This document shows positions 27,422 through 35,450 of a stretch of DNA of 64,000 nucleotides, piece by piece. The stretch spans positions 62,001 through 126,000 of the forward strand of contig NZ_SGIM01000002.1 of the NCBI RefSeq assembly GCF_004208515.1, read 5' to 3'. The notes under the pieces were generated by a model. That model saw only the letters and a list, made by a program, of their open reading frames with translations. It was not told the DNA's origin and searched no databases. The first letter of the stretch is position 1. Each line of letters starts with the position of its first letter. This DNA is from Acinetobacter halotolerans. GTDB lineage: Bacteria > Pseudomonadota > Gammaproteobacteria > Pseudomonadales > Moraxellaceae. Made by a program: the position numbers and the translations under genes.

Positions 27422-29170
27422 ATGTATCAGGTTGGTTGGGATAAGCAGGAAATTCAAATAAAACCCAAAGGCTACGCCATGTTCGGTTATGGCCAATGGT
27501 CACATCGTGCTTATGAAAAGCGAACGGCTTTATATGTGCGTAGTTTTAGCATCGTCGATCAGCAGCAAAATCGGCTTATTTTTTGCTGTGTCGATTTAGG
27601 CTGTATTACCCATGCCATGCGTAATCAAACGGTGACGAGACTTCAGCAAAGCTTTGGTTCAGCGTTTAATGAAAATCAATTGGTCTTGACCGCAACCCAT
27701 ACCCATTCAGGGCCGGGTGGCTGTGCACATGAAGCCTTGTATAACATGCCAACACCGGGTTTTGTGCCCGAACATTTAAGCGCGATTGTCGATGCGATTA
27801 TTCTGAGTATTCTGACCGCCATAGAGCAAGAACAAGAGACTGAGATTTTCCTCACCACACAGAATTTTGCAGAAAACATACCTGTGGCATGGAATCGTTC
27901 AATCAAGGCTTATAACCGTAATCCTGATGTCATCCATTATTCAGAAACTGAAACACATTTGGCGATGAATCGTGAAATGCAACTGATCGGTTTTTATCGA
28001 GCGCAAAAATTACAATCCTTTATTTCTTTGTTTGGGGTGCATGCAACTTGTCTTGGAAATAATTTAAAAGCACATGATGGCGATAATAAGGGCTATGCCG
28101 CTGCATTTTCAGAGCAGGCTTTGATTGATCAAGGGATTCAAAATCCTGTCACGATTTTTGCGCAAGCAACCGCAGGCGATGTGTCTCCACATTTTCATGG
28201 CAAAAACCAACTCAAGATTCGCAACAAAATTAAAGGCGAACAAGAGTACCAATATGCACAGCAAAATGGACGTTATCAAAGTGAATTGGCTTTAATGGCA
28301 TTTCAGCATCCTTTGCAACAGATTAAGGGAGAAATTGATGCAGTATTGTCTTATGTGGATTTAAGCAATATTGAGATTCCTCCTGAGTTTGCTGCTGGGC
28401 ACGTCGGTGCCAAAACCAGTCAACCATGTCATGGCGTTGCTTTTTTTGCAGGAACGCCTGTCGATGGACTCGGTGCGCCAAAGCCTTTAATCAAAGCGAT
28501 GCAGTTTTTAGCCAATCAATATCGTAAACAAAAAACCAAGCATCCTTTAGCGTCTGATTTTACTGCCTATCAACAACTATATGCCTCACAAGGACCAAAG
28601 CTGATTTTTCTAGAAGCAGGCGCAAAAAAGATTTTAGGGCAGCCGATTGGCTTTCCGCCGAGTATGCTTGATCCCTTGATTGCAGAAATGAATAGACAAA
28701 TCAAAGTAGGGGCAATACAGCAAAGTCCTTTAGTGCCGAGTGTTGTGCCATTACAAATCATTCGATTAGGTCAGTTAGCACTTGTGTGCTGTCCGGGTGA
28801 GTTTACGACGATTGCAGGACAGCGCGTTATTCATACTGTAAAACAAGTTTTGGCTGATCAGTCTGATATAGATCGAGTTTGGTTAAGTTCTTATTGCAAT
28901 GATTATATGGGGTATGTCACCACTTATGAAGAATACCAAGAACAAGCTTATGAAGGTGGGCATACCTTATTTGGGCAATGGACACTTGCCGCTTGTCAAA
29001 GCAAATTCAAACATTTAGCAGAACAATTATTACAGGGGAAACATAAACGTAACGATGATCAAGGTTATGATCAAACGACGCGGCCAAAGCCGATTCCAGA
29101 ACAAGAACTCGTAAAGCGAACCAATCACGGTAACTTAAAAACTGCCGTAGGCCAAGGAGAGGCAGTATGA
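27422..29170 (+). CDS. Neutral/alkaline ceramidase-like hydrolase
   Basis: A 582-residue protein of the neutral ceramidase family. The N-terminal half has the zinc-site motif TATHTHSGPGG and, further on, FAQATAGDVSPHFHG, where the Ser of GDVSP corresponds to the family's catalytic serine. Known bacterial ceramidases are secreted and about 640-700 residues long with a C-terminal immunoglobulin-like domain; this one has no signal peptide and is shorter, so it is probably cytoplasmic and may act on another amide. It overlaps the lactone-oxidase gene by 4 nt, suggesting a shared pathway. The true substrate is unknown. Confidence 0.8.
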   Translation: MYQVGWDKQEIQIKPKGYAMFGYGQWSHRAYEKRTALYVRSFSIVDQQQNRLIFCCVDLGCITHAMRNQTVTRLQQSFGSAFNENQLVLTATHTHSGPGGCAHEALYNMPTPGFVPEHLSAIVDAIILSILTAIEQEQETEIFLTTQNFAENIPVAWNRSIKAYNRNPDVIHYSETETHLAMNREMQLIGFYRAQKLQSFISLFGVHATCLGNNLKAHDGDNKGYAAAFSEQALIDQGIQNPVTIFAQATAGDVSPHFHGKNQLKIRNKIKGEQEYQYAQQNGRYQSELALMAFQHPLQQIKGEIDAVLSYVDLSNIEIPPEFAAGHVGAKTSQPCHGVAFFAGTPVDGLGAPKPLIKAMQFLANQYRKQKTKHPLASDFTAYQQLYASQGPKLIFLEAGAKKILGQPIGFPPSMLDPLIAEMNRQIKVGAIQQSPLVPSVVPLQIIRLGQLALVCCPGEFTTIAGQRVIHTVKQVLADQSDIDRVWLSSYCNDYMGYVTTYEEYQEQAYEGGHTLFGQWTLAACQSKFKHLAEQLLQGKHKRNDDQGYDQTTRPKPIPEQELVKRTNHGNLKTAVGQGEAV

Positions 29171-30453
29171 ATGAATTTAGTCAGGCAACTTGGTCGAATT
29201 GGTCAGGTTTTCAAAAGGCCTATCCTACGCAGATCTTACAACCAACCAATATTTTAGAGTTACAGCGAATTGTGCAAGACTATCCCAAAATACGGGTAGT
29301 TGGTGCAGGGCATTCATTTACGCCGTTGGTCTGTACAGATGCTTTGTTATTGTCTTTAGATCGTATAGCGGGTGTGGAGTCTTCAGATATTGACCGCTGT
29401 CAAAGTACCATCTATGCAGGAACGCGATTATACAATTTAGATCAACACTTACACCCGATCAATCAAGCCTTGATGAATCAGGGCGATATCGATCAGCAAA
29501 GTCTGGCAGGTGCAGTTTCAACAGGTACACATGGAACAGGCGCAGATTTGCATTGTATTTCAGCGTATGTCGAAGCCTTTGAGTTGCTGACGGCTTCAGG
29601 GGAAATCCTAAAATGTAGTCGAAGCGAACATCCTGAAATTTTTGCCGCAGGACGTGTTTCCTTAGGCAGTTTAGGGGTTTTGACCAAGATCACCATGCAA
29701 AATCGTCCACGCTATAAGCTGAAAGAGCATATCGAACTTTGCCGCCTCGAAGATATGATGCATCATATTCAGCAATGGAAGCATCAGCATCGGCACATTG
29801 AGTGTTTTGTATTTTCCTATGAAAAACAGGTGATGTTAAAAACCTTAGATGAAACTGATGAGAAGATATTGCCACGTAAAGAAAACTTCCCATCGGATGA
29901 TACTTTGCTGACCATGTGCTCTGAGCTCACCCGATTTTTCCCACCAATCAATCCCTATTTGCAGAAGCTTTTAGGGGTACTGGTTAAACCAACAACTTAC
30001 GTGGATTGGTCGAGTAGGATATTTCCAACGCCGCGAAATACCAAATTCAATGAAATGGAATATCAGATTCCTGTTGAGCAAGGCATCGAATGTCTAGATG
30101 AGGTTTTACATACCTTAAGAAATTATAAAGTCTCAACTTTTTTCCCACTCGAATTTCGCTTTGTCAAAGGTGATGATATTTGGTTGAGTCCTTTTTATCA
30201 GCAAGACTCGATTTCGATCTCGGTTCATCAATATCACAAACAAGATCCGCGTTTGATTTTTGATGTGGTTGAACCGATTTTGCAGAAATATAAGGGTCGT
30301 CCACATTGGGGGAAAATGCATAATATAACCACCACGCAGCTTCGTGCTTTATATCCAAAGTGGGATGATTTTATGGCCGTACGTCAGCGACTTGATCCGC
30401 AAGCCAAGTTTTTAAACCCATATTTGGAAAAGTTGTTTTTGGGTCCGTTTTGA
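29167..30453 (+). CDS. FAD-linked sugar-1,4-lactone oxidase (D-arabinono-/L-gulonolactone oxidase family)
   Basis: A 428-residue flavoprotein. The FAD domain has VVGAGHSFTPLVCTD (about 39-53), in which the His of GHS is the usual covalent flavin attachment point, and GAVSTGTHGTG (about 114-124). The C-terminal ALO domain ends with the substrate-site motif RPHWGKMHN. The family oxidises aldonolactones or alditols using oxygen. It overlaps the preceding ceramidase-like gene (ATGA), so the two are co-translated. No ascorbate-type pathway genes are nearby, so the substrate is not clear. Confidence 0.85.
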   Translation: MNEFSQATWSNWSGFQKAYPTQILQPTNILELQRIVQDYPKIRVVGAGHSFTPLVCTDALLLSLDRIAGVESSDIDRCQSTIYAGTRLYNLDQHLHPINQALMNQGDIDQQSLAGAVSTGTHGTGADLHCISAYVEAFELLTASGEILKCSRSEHPEIFAAGRVSLGSLGVLTKITMQNRPRYKLKEHIELCRLEDMMHHIQQWKHQHRHIECFVFSYEKQVMLKTLDETDEKILPRKENFPSDDTLLTMCSELTRFFPPINPYLQKLLGVLVKPTTYVDWSSRIFPTPRNTKFNEMEYQIPVEQGIECLDEVLHTLRNYKVSTFFPLEFRFVKGDDIWLSPFYQQDSISISVHQYHKQDPRLIFDVVEPILQKYKGRPHWGKMHNITTTQLRALYPKWDDFMAVRQRLDPQAKFLNPYLEKLFLGPF

Positions 30454-30581
30454 TATCAAACTTTTCTCCTTGTTTTGATACTCGAAATCGTCATCTGCAA
30501 CTGTTTGAGGCAGGACTAAATCAATTACATAAAGTTTCTGCGATTGTTCTGATATTAGGTGGTAGCCATCGAGTTTTGTAG
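30450..30581 (+). pseudogene. Possible 43-residue ORF or gene remnant
   Basis: An uninterrupted reading frame begins with TTG inside the stop of the lactone-oxidase gene (TTGA overlap) and runs 43 codons. The peptide includes RNRHLQLFEAGLNQLHK and ends GGSHRVL. I do not recognise it. It stops just before a repeat-like segment, so it may be the start of a gene broken by that segment, or chance. Confidence 0.25.
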
Positions 30582-30586
30582 ATCTT

Positions 30587-30720
30587 ACGCTGCTTCAAAC
30601 GCAGCTCAGGTTTTGCCTACTTTTCCCGAAAGAAAAGTAGGTCGAGCCGAAGGCTTATCCTGAAATAGGATGAGAATAAGATAAGACTCCGTGGGGTCGG
30701 CATATCTCTAATTATTAGAT
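30587..30720. repeat. Structured, repeat-like intergenic segment
   Basis: Three hairpins in about 130 bp: GCTGC/GCAGC near 30590-30603; a perfect 10-bp stem CCTACTTTTC (30616-30625) and GAAAAGTAGG (30632-30641) around CCGAAA; and ATCCT/AGGAT near 30657-30672. The composition is more GC-rich than its surroundings. It looks like a dispersed REP-type element of Acinetobacter, but no second copy is in this window to prove repetition. Confidence 0.45.
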
Positions 30721-30732
30721 AAAGGATAAAAA

Positions 30733-31896
30733 ATGTTGGATCATTATTTTAAACAACTCAATTTCGATCTAAAAAAACAGGGGGTTGTGACACCACAACT
30801 CATCGTGGATGCGGCTGCTTTAAAACAAAATATCCAACATGTACAAGTGCGTTTGTCACATGCTCAACACTTGAAAGCACGTTTGGTGGTGAAATCGCTT
30901 GCCTGTCTAGATTTATTAAAAATGTTGTCTGAACAGATCAATACGCAACGGTTTATGGTGTTTCATCAACCACATATTATTTCAATCTTAGAGAACTTTG
31001 CAGAAGCTGATATTTTATTAGGCAAGCCCATGCCAGCTCAAGCTGCACGTTGTTTTTATGAAAAGCATTCCGAATGGTCAGATGCAAAGGTTCAGTGGCT
31101 AATTGATACCAAACAACGCCTACAGCAGTATTTGGAAATTGCTCAGGTATATTCAATTTGCTTAAACGTGAATATTGAAATTGATGTTGGCTTACATCGT
31201 GGTGGAGTGCAGTCCACCCAGCAACTGGCTGAAATATTGAAACTGATTCAGCAATATCCACAGCATTTAAAGCTATCAGGTTTAATGGGCTACGACGCAC
31301 ATGTCACCAAAATACCTGCACTGATTAAAAAACCAGAGCAGGCTTATTTGGAATCACAACAGACTTATGCCAATTATCAAAATCTCATTCAAAAACAGTT
31401 CCCAACGCTATGGAATGATGGACTTTGTTTTAATGGTGGTGGTAGTCCAACTTTTAGTTTTCATACTACTGAAAGTGATTGCAACGACTTATCTTTCGGC
31501 TCTATGTTATTAAAACCAAGCGATTTTGACAGTGATTTTTTAAAAGCTTTGCAACCTGCGTTATGGATTGCTGCGCCAATATTAAAAGTGTTGCCTTTTA
31601 CTCAGCTTCCTTCTATGTCTTTACTCGATAAACTGCCACATAAATCGAAAGCATTATTTATATATGGAGGGTATTGGCTAGCAAATTATGTCTATCCAAA
31701 ACAATCACATCCACATGCTTTGTATGGACGTAGTAGTAACCAAGAGCTGGTTAATGTCCCGAAAGATTGTGATATTCAAGTAGATGATTTTGTGTTTTTA
31801 AGACCCACACAAAGCGAGGCAATTATTCCTCAGTTTTCTGAATTAAAGGTATATAAGCAGCATGCTTTTGAAAGCTGGGAGACTTTTCGAGAATAG
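30733..31896 (+). CDS. PLP-dependent D-serine dehydratase-like / amino acid deaminase-aldolase
   Basis: A 387-residue fold-type III PLP enzyme. The N-terminal alanine-racemase-like barrel has TPQLIVDAAALKQNI and the PLP lysine in ARLVVKSLACLDLL. IEIDVGLHRGGV and the Gly-rich FNGGGSPTFSFH (phosphate-binding) follow. The C-terminal part resembles the D-serine dehydratase domain (LRPTQSEAI near the end), which holds a zinc site in eukaryotic DSD1. It probably acts on D-serine, D-threonine or a 3-hydroxy-amino acid. It reads in the same direction as the two enzymes before it, 279 bp downstream. Confidence 0.8.
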   Translation: MLDHYFKQLNFDLKKQGVVTPQLIVDAAALKQNIQHVQVRLSHAQHLKARLVVKSLACLDLLKMLSEQINTQRFMVFHQPHIISILENFAEADILLGKPMPAQAARCFYEKHSEWSDAKVQWLIDTKQRLQQYLEIAQVYSICLNVNIEIDVGLHRGGVQSTQQLAEILKLIQQYPQHLKLSGLMGYDAHVTKIPALIKKPEQAYLESQQTYANYQNLIQKQFPTLWNDGLCFNGGGSPTFSFHTTESDCNDLSFGSMLLKPSDFDSDFLKALQPALWIAAPILKVLPFTQLPSMSLLDKLPHKSKALFIYGGYWLANYVYPKQSHPHALYGRSSNQELVNVPKDCDIQVDDFVFLRPTQSEAIIPQFSELKVYKQHAFESWETFRE

Positions 31897-31910
31897 ATTT
31901 AATCCAATAA

Positions 31911-31940
31911 AAAAACCTTGTGATTTAGCACAAGGTTTTT
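31911..31940. terminator. Bidirectional terminator
   Basis: A perfect 12-bp stem, AAAAACCTTGTG (31911-31922) and CACAAGGTTTTT (31929-31940), with a 6-nt loop and flanking A/T tracts on both sides. It lies between two convergent genes. Confidence 0.9.
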
Positions 31941-31957
31941 GATTTAAAAATATGACG

Positions 31958-32398
31958 TTATTGTTTTATGATCAGAACCGGAATATGTGATTCTGTTAGA
32001 ACAGTACGAGCCACACTACCGAGCAATAAACGTTTTACCCCAGTACGACCATGCGAACCCATAATAATCAAATCTGCCCCAATTTCATCGGCAACAAAAA
32101 GAATGCCTTCACTGGCTGAGCCATGATAAATTTTAGTGGCGACAGTGATATCATTTTGACTAAATGATTGGGCAATGTCTTGTAATTGTGTTTTTGCATG
32201 TGCTTCAGCTTGCATGAAATGTTCAGTGATTGCAGGAGCAACTTGATAAAAGTCCACGCCCACATAAGGATCAACTGCAACCACACTCAGCACTGTAACT
32301 TTTGCACCCGATAATTTCGCCAAAGACAGTGCATGTTCAACCGCCGCATAAGATATTGGCGAGTCGTCCACTGGGACTAAAATATTTTGATAAGACAT
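31958..32398 (-). CDS. Universal stress protein, UspA family
   Basis: A 146-residue single-domain USP. The ATP-binding pattern G-2x-G-9x-G-S/T is intact in MGSHGRTGVKRLLLGSVA near the C-terminus, and the N-terminal ILVPVDDSP strand and Asp are typical. Such proteins bind ATP and help survival under starvation or oxidative stress. It is a single-gene unit with an AAGGAG ribosome binding site and a strong terminator downstream. Confidence 0.93.
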   Translation of the reverse strand: MSYQNILVPVDDSPISYAAVEHALSLAKLSGAKVTVLSVVAVDPYVGVDFYQVAPAITEHFMQAEAHAKTQLQDIAQSFSQNDITVATKIYHGSASEGILFVADEIGADLIIMGSHGRTGVKRLLLGSVARTVLTESHIPVLIIKQ

Positions 32399-32504
32399 GG
32401 TTACTCCTTATAATTTATCGTTGTGATCATTCGGGTTTGTTGAAGACCGTAATATGTTGATAACATACTTGAGCCGCTTCTAGCAAATAAAAATAGGAAC
32501 CTTT

Positions 32505-32795
32505 GTGTTAATCAGCTTTGATGCTTTTAAACAGCAAAAATTCGACCAGATGGCAACTAAAATAATGGCTGATCCTGAAACATATTTATGTTTTGATTCG
32601 GTTTCAGATTTTTATAAAGCGACGTGGTTAGATGAATTTCCTCAAGGTACGACATGGTCAGCAACAGGCTTAGACGATGGTGCTGAACAGTTCCATGCTG
32701 TGATTGAATATGGTCATCATTATTTATCGATCAGTCGTACGACATCAATTGCTGTAAAATTAGCCACTCGAGAAAATCTCAATAAAAATAACTAA
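32505..32795 (+). CDS. Hypothetical protein, 96 residues
   Basis: A small, probably cytoplasmic protein beginning at GTG, with AGGA about 7 nt upstream. It has no signal peptide or membrane segment. Aromatic-rich stretches (CFDSVSDFYKATWLDEFP, YGHHYLSISR) suggest a compact fold, but I do not recognise a family. It stands alone between a divergent stress-protein gene and the next hypothetical gene. Confidence 0.65.
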   Translation: MLISFDAFKQQKFDQMATKIMADPETYLCFDSVSDFYKATWLDEFPQGTTWSATGLDDGAEQFHAVIEYGHHYLSISRTTSIAVKLATRENLNKNN

Positions 32796-32847
32796 TCGGA
32801 GCAGTCACCAATTTTTGCTGCTTCAGACTTTGCGATTCAAATGAGAA

Positions 32848-32856
32848 TGATATACT
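32848..32856 (+). promoter_or_regulatory. Extended -10 promoter of the DUF2505-like gene
   Basis: TGATATACT is an extended -10 element, with TTGCGA (32830-32835) upstream at a short 15-nt spacing. It lies about 46 nt before the start codon. Confidence 0.5.
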
Positions 32857-32902
32857 TCGGTCCGTGATGAAATCCTAAATAAAACGAAATGGAAATTTAA
32901 AA

Positions 32903-33394
32903 ATGGCACATCAATTTACGGTAAATGAAACAATCCATGGTGTTTCAATTGAAGACTTTTCAAGATTAGTCGCGGATACGGCATTGCATGAAGCAGTGTG
33001 TAAACGTATTCCTGGGGAAAACTTAGAAATTATTGAATCGGCTATAAACGGTGATACTTATACGCTGCGCCGTGAATATAATCTTGATGTTAATATTCCA
33101 GATGTTGCGAAAAAATTATTAAAAAATGCATTCCGCTTAAAACGTTCTGATATTACCCATTTGAAAAATTTAACCTCAACAGTTGAGTTGGGTGCAAATT
33201 TACCTTTAGAAGCAAAAGGTGAGCGCAGTGTTACTGGTGACAGTGAGAAAGTAAATATCTCTTTGACTTGGACTGTAAAAGTGAAAGTGCCTTTGATTGG
33301 CGGTATGCTAGAGAGACATGCTGAAGGTGAAATTCGTAAATTTAGCCAACTTGAAATTGAAATTGTTGCTGATGAATTAAAGAAAAATCTTTAA
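32903..33394 (+). CDS. DUF2505-like protein (START/SRPBCC-type fold)
   Basis: A 163-residue protein without signal peptide. Its layout (MAHQFTVNETIHG start, central region, then a C-terminal GGMLERHAEGEIRKF with an amphipathic helix) resembles the DUF2505 family, small lipid- or ligand-binding-type proteins of unknown role. It is a single gene with its own promoter and terminator. The family call is from memory of motifs and moderately sure. Confidence 0.65.
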   Translation: MAHQFTVNETIHGVSIEDFSRLVADTALHEAVCKRIPGENLEIIESAINGDTYTLRREYNLDVNIPDVAKKLLKNAFRLKRSDITHLKNLTSTVELGANLPLEAKGERSVTGDSEKVNISLTWTVKVKVPLIGGMLERHAEGEIRKFSQLEIEIVADELKKNL

Positions 33395-33410
33395 TTCAAC
33401 TTAGATTAGA

Positions 33411-33445
33411 AAAAACGCTTCGTATCATCAATACGGAGCGTTTTT
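33411..33445 (+). terminator. Terminator after the DUF2505-like gene
   Basis: A 15-bp stem with one mismatch, AAAAACGCTTCGTAT (33411-33425) and ATACGGAGCGTTTTT (33431-33445), with a 5-nt loop, followed by TTATTTT. Confidence 0.9.
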
Positions 33446-33530
33446 TTATTTTAGCGCGAAAATGATAGAAGCCACATGAAATATCCAATACTATGTTATT
33501 TACTATTTGATCAAGAATAAGGTCATTGTT

Positions 33531-34016
33531 ATGAGTGTGGTTTTAGCTGTAGCACAGCGCGGTGAGGATATTTTAACCCTTAAAGCTGCAACCGTTGGGG
33601 ATGGTGAGTTTAATAGTGAATGGTTGATGCAACTTGCTTCAGCGATGCATGCGACCATGCTTGAGCGTAATGGTGTTGGGATTGCTGCACCGCAGGTTTA
33701 TATTTCAAAACGAATTATTATTGTCGCTTCTCGTCCAAATATACGCTATCCAGATGCGCCTGAAATGGATGCGGTGGTAATGGTGAATCCTGAGATTCTA
33801 GCCTTTTCTCAAGCGACTTGTTTAGGTGAAGAGGGTTGTTTGAGTGTTCCTGATCAGCGCGGGGTAGTGGAGCGAGCACAAGCGATTAAAGTACGTTATT
33901 ACACTTTGCAAGGTGAGGTGGTTGAAACCACTTATGAGGGTTTTCCTGCGCGGATCGTTCAACATGAGGTTGATCATTTGGATGGTGTGTTGTTTGTAGA
34001 GCGAATGTCTGCTTAA
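33531..34016 (+). CDS. def: Peptide deformylase
   Basis: A 161-residue metalloenzyme that removes the formyl group from nascent proteins. The three PDF motifs are complete: GVGIAAPQV, EEGCLSVP (metal Cys) and QHEVDHLDG (two metal His and catalytic Glu). The start at 33531 (MSVVLAVAQRGEDIL) with AAGG upstream is preferred over an in-frame codon at 33507. It is not next to fmt, so it is probably an additional deformylase rather than the one in the classical def-fmt operon (inference). Confidence 0.93.
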   Translation: MSVVLAVAQRGEDILTLKAATVGDGEFNSEWLMQLASAMHATMLERNGVGIAAPQVYISKRIIIVASRPNIRYPDAPEMDAVVMVNPEILAFSQATCLGEEGCLSVPDQRGVVERAQAIKVRYYTLQGEVVETTYEGFPARIVQHEVDHLDGVLFVERMSA

Positions 34017-34159
34017 AAGTGGAGATTAAAGGAGCCTTATTATAAAAACTTAAAACAGCCATCCCTGATAAATATACTAAACTCAATCAATAGAATTGAT
34101 TAGACCAGATGTCGAATATATTTTCGTATTTTCTTACATCATACGTTAGGAGCGTTTCA

Positions 34160-34528
34160 ATGAAAAAAATTTACCTCATATTACTTTTAATTGTGTATAT
34201 ATTGCTGAATCCTTTGGCTGCTTTTGCTGAGTCTATTGAATCAAATGAGGTGATGGATATTTTTATTGGGACGTTGGATGTTAAAAACAAGAAAGTGATT
34301 TTAACGCGTTGTGATATTAGTAGAAATATATATGAACTAAAAGATGCTGAATGGAGTGATGAAAAAGCAGTATCAAACTTTTTATCTAAGGAAAAGGATA
34401 TGGTAAAACCTGTATATGCTGAGGTTGTTGGAGCTTATAGAGGTGATGGAAATAAGAATATGCTCTTAGTTGATTCTATAAGTGATATTACAGAAAGAAA
34501 AAGTTGTCATTTAAAAGACTTATTCTAG
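34160..34528 (+). CDS. Hypothetical exported protein, 122 residues
   Basis: A small secreted or periplasmic protein with a clear signal peptide (MKKIYLILLLIVYILLNPLA, cleavage after AFA). The ATG at 34160 has an ideal AGGAG (34148-34152), so the frame upstream to 34109 is not used. The mature part has two Cys, possibly a disulfide, and a beta-rich pattern (IFIGTLDVKNKKVILTRC). No family recognised. Its AT-rich codon use differs from most neighbours. Confidence 0.65.
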   Translation: MKKIYLILLLIVYILLNPLAAFAESIESNEVMDIFIGTLDVKNKKVILTRCDISRNIYELKDAEWSDEKAVSNFLSKEKDMVKPVYAEVVGAYRGDGNKNMLLVDSISDITERKSCHLKDLF

Positions 34529-34629
34529 ATTTTAATATAAATATAATTTCATGTATGGTATTAAGGATCGTAATTTTAGGTTTTCGATAAAGTTTAATTG
34601 CTATCTAGCATACAAAAATGTCAGTAGAT

Positions 34630-35202
34630 CTAATTAATGATAAGCTTACTTAGAAGTATTTTATAAATACGCCCAAAAATTATTAAAAAAAATGCCCCAC
34701 AAGTGAAAAGTAAAAAAACAGCAATAGATAATTTTGAGGTTTCACTTTTTACTTTATAAAAGTCAATGAGTTGTTGGTTTTTCAAAGTGTACAGAGTTTT
34801 CTCTTTCGTTAAAGAATTAATCCAACTGATTTTTTTGATAAAAAATTTGTCTCCCACTCTTACAATATCTAATTCTTGTATTATATAGTTCTGTTCTTCT
34901 ACTTGTTGCTTATTACAAATGGTTTCAGAGTAGCTTGAACAGCCAATGAGAAAAAAACGGTTTTTATTTTGAGTGATGAATATGGTGTCAGCTTTATTGA
35001 ACCTTTTAATACTAAACTCATAAATCATAGACTCATTAGTTTTAAGATGTAGGTGTGGAATTACCCTAACTATTTTCTGAGGGTTTAATAGCTTATAGAT
35101 ACCTAGCGTGATTATAAAAACTATGATTGTAGTTAATATTAAAGCTATAATTTGTGCTAGATTGCTTTTTTGATGATTATTTAGTTTAATGCCAATTTTC
35201 AT
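34630..35202 (-). CDS. Hypothetical membrane protein with two membrane segments
   Basis: A 190-residue protein with membrane segments near residues 14-37 and 158-183 enclosing an extracytoplasmic domain of about 120 residues with two close Cys pairs (GCSSYSETIC). No family recognised. It is very AT-rich and has no visible ribosome binding site. Convergent with the exported protein to its left; both may be recent acquisitions. Confidence 0.6.
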   Translation of the reverse strand: MKIGIKLNNHQKSNLAQIIALILTTIIVFIITLGIYKLLNPQKIVRVIPHLHLKTNESMIYEFSIKRFNKADTIFITQNKNRFFLIGCSSYSETICNKQQVEEQNYIIQELDIVRVGDKFFIKKISWINSLTKEKTLYTLKNQQLIDFYKVKSETSKLSIAVFLLFTCGAFFLIIFGRIYKILLSKLIIN

Positions 35203-35324
35203 TTCAATTTTGATTATTTAACAAGATGTGCACGAATATAAATTATACATTATTATTAATTTTTTTTGGAAATTTAGTCTACCTCAATATATAAAGTAAA
35301 TCTTTTTGAAGTTTTATAAACCCC

Positions 35325-35440
35325 TCCCAAACTCCCTTTAAAAAAGGGAGGAGCAGTCATGTAATTTTATTAAATCACATGACATACCCTTCTTTTTTTT
35401 AAAGGAGGTGAGAAGCACTGCTTCGCAAGGGAGATTATAA
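35325..35440. repeat. Structured, repeat-like segment downstream of metH
   Basis: Contains CTCCCTTT (35332-35339) pairing with AAAGGGAG (35343-35350), then GTCATGT (35356-35362) pairing with ACATGAC (35377-35383), then a C/T tract opposite AAAGGAGG near 35388-35407. The density of stems and the purine/pyrimidine bias suggest a dispersed intergenic element. It may also end metH transcription. No second copy was found in this window. Confidence 0.4.
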
Positions 35441-35450
35441 GAACTCTAGA

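Noticed and set aside
32836..32857. Fur box upstream of the DUF2505-like gene
   Set aside because: AATGAGAATGATATAC matches the Fur core on one side only; the resemblance is explained by an extended -10 promoter.
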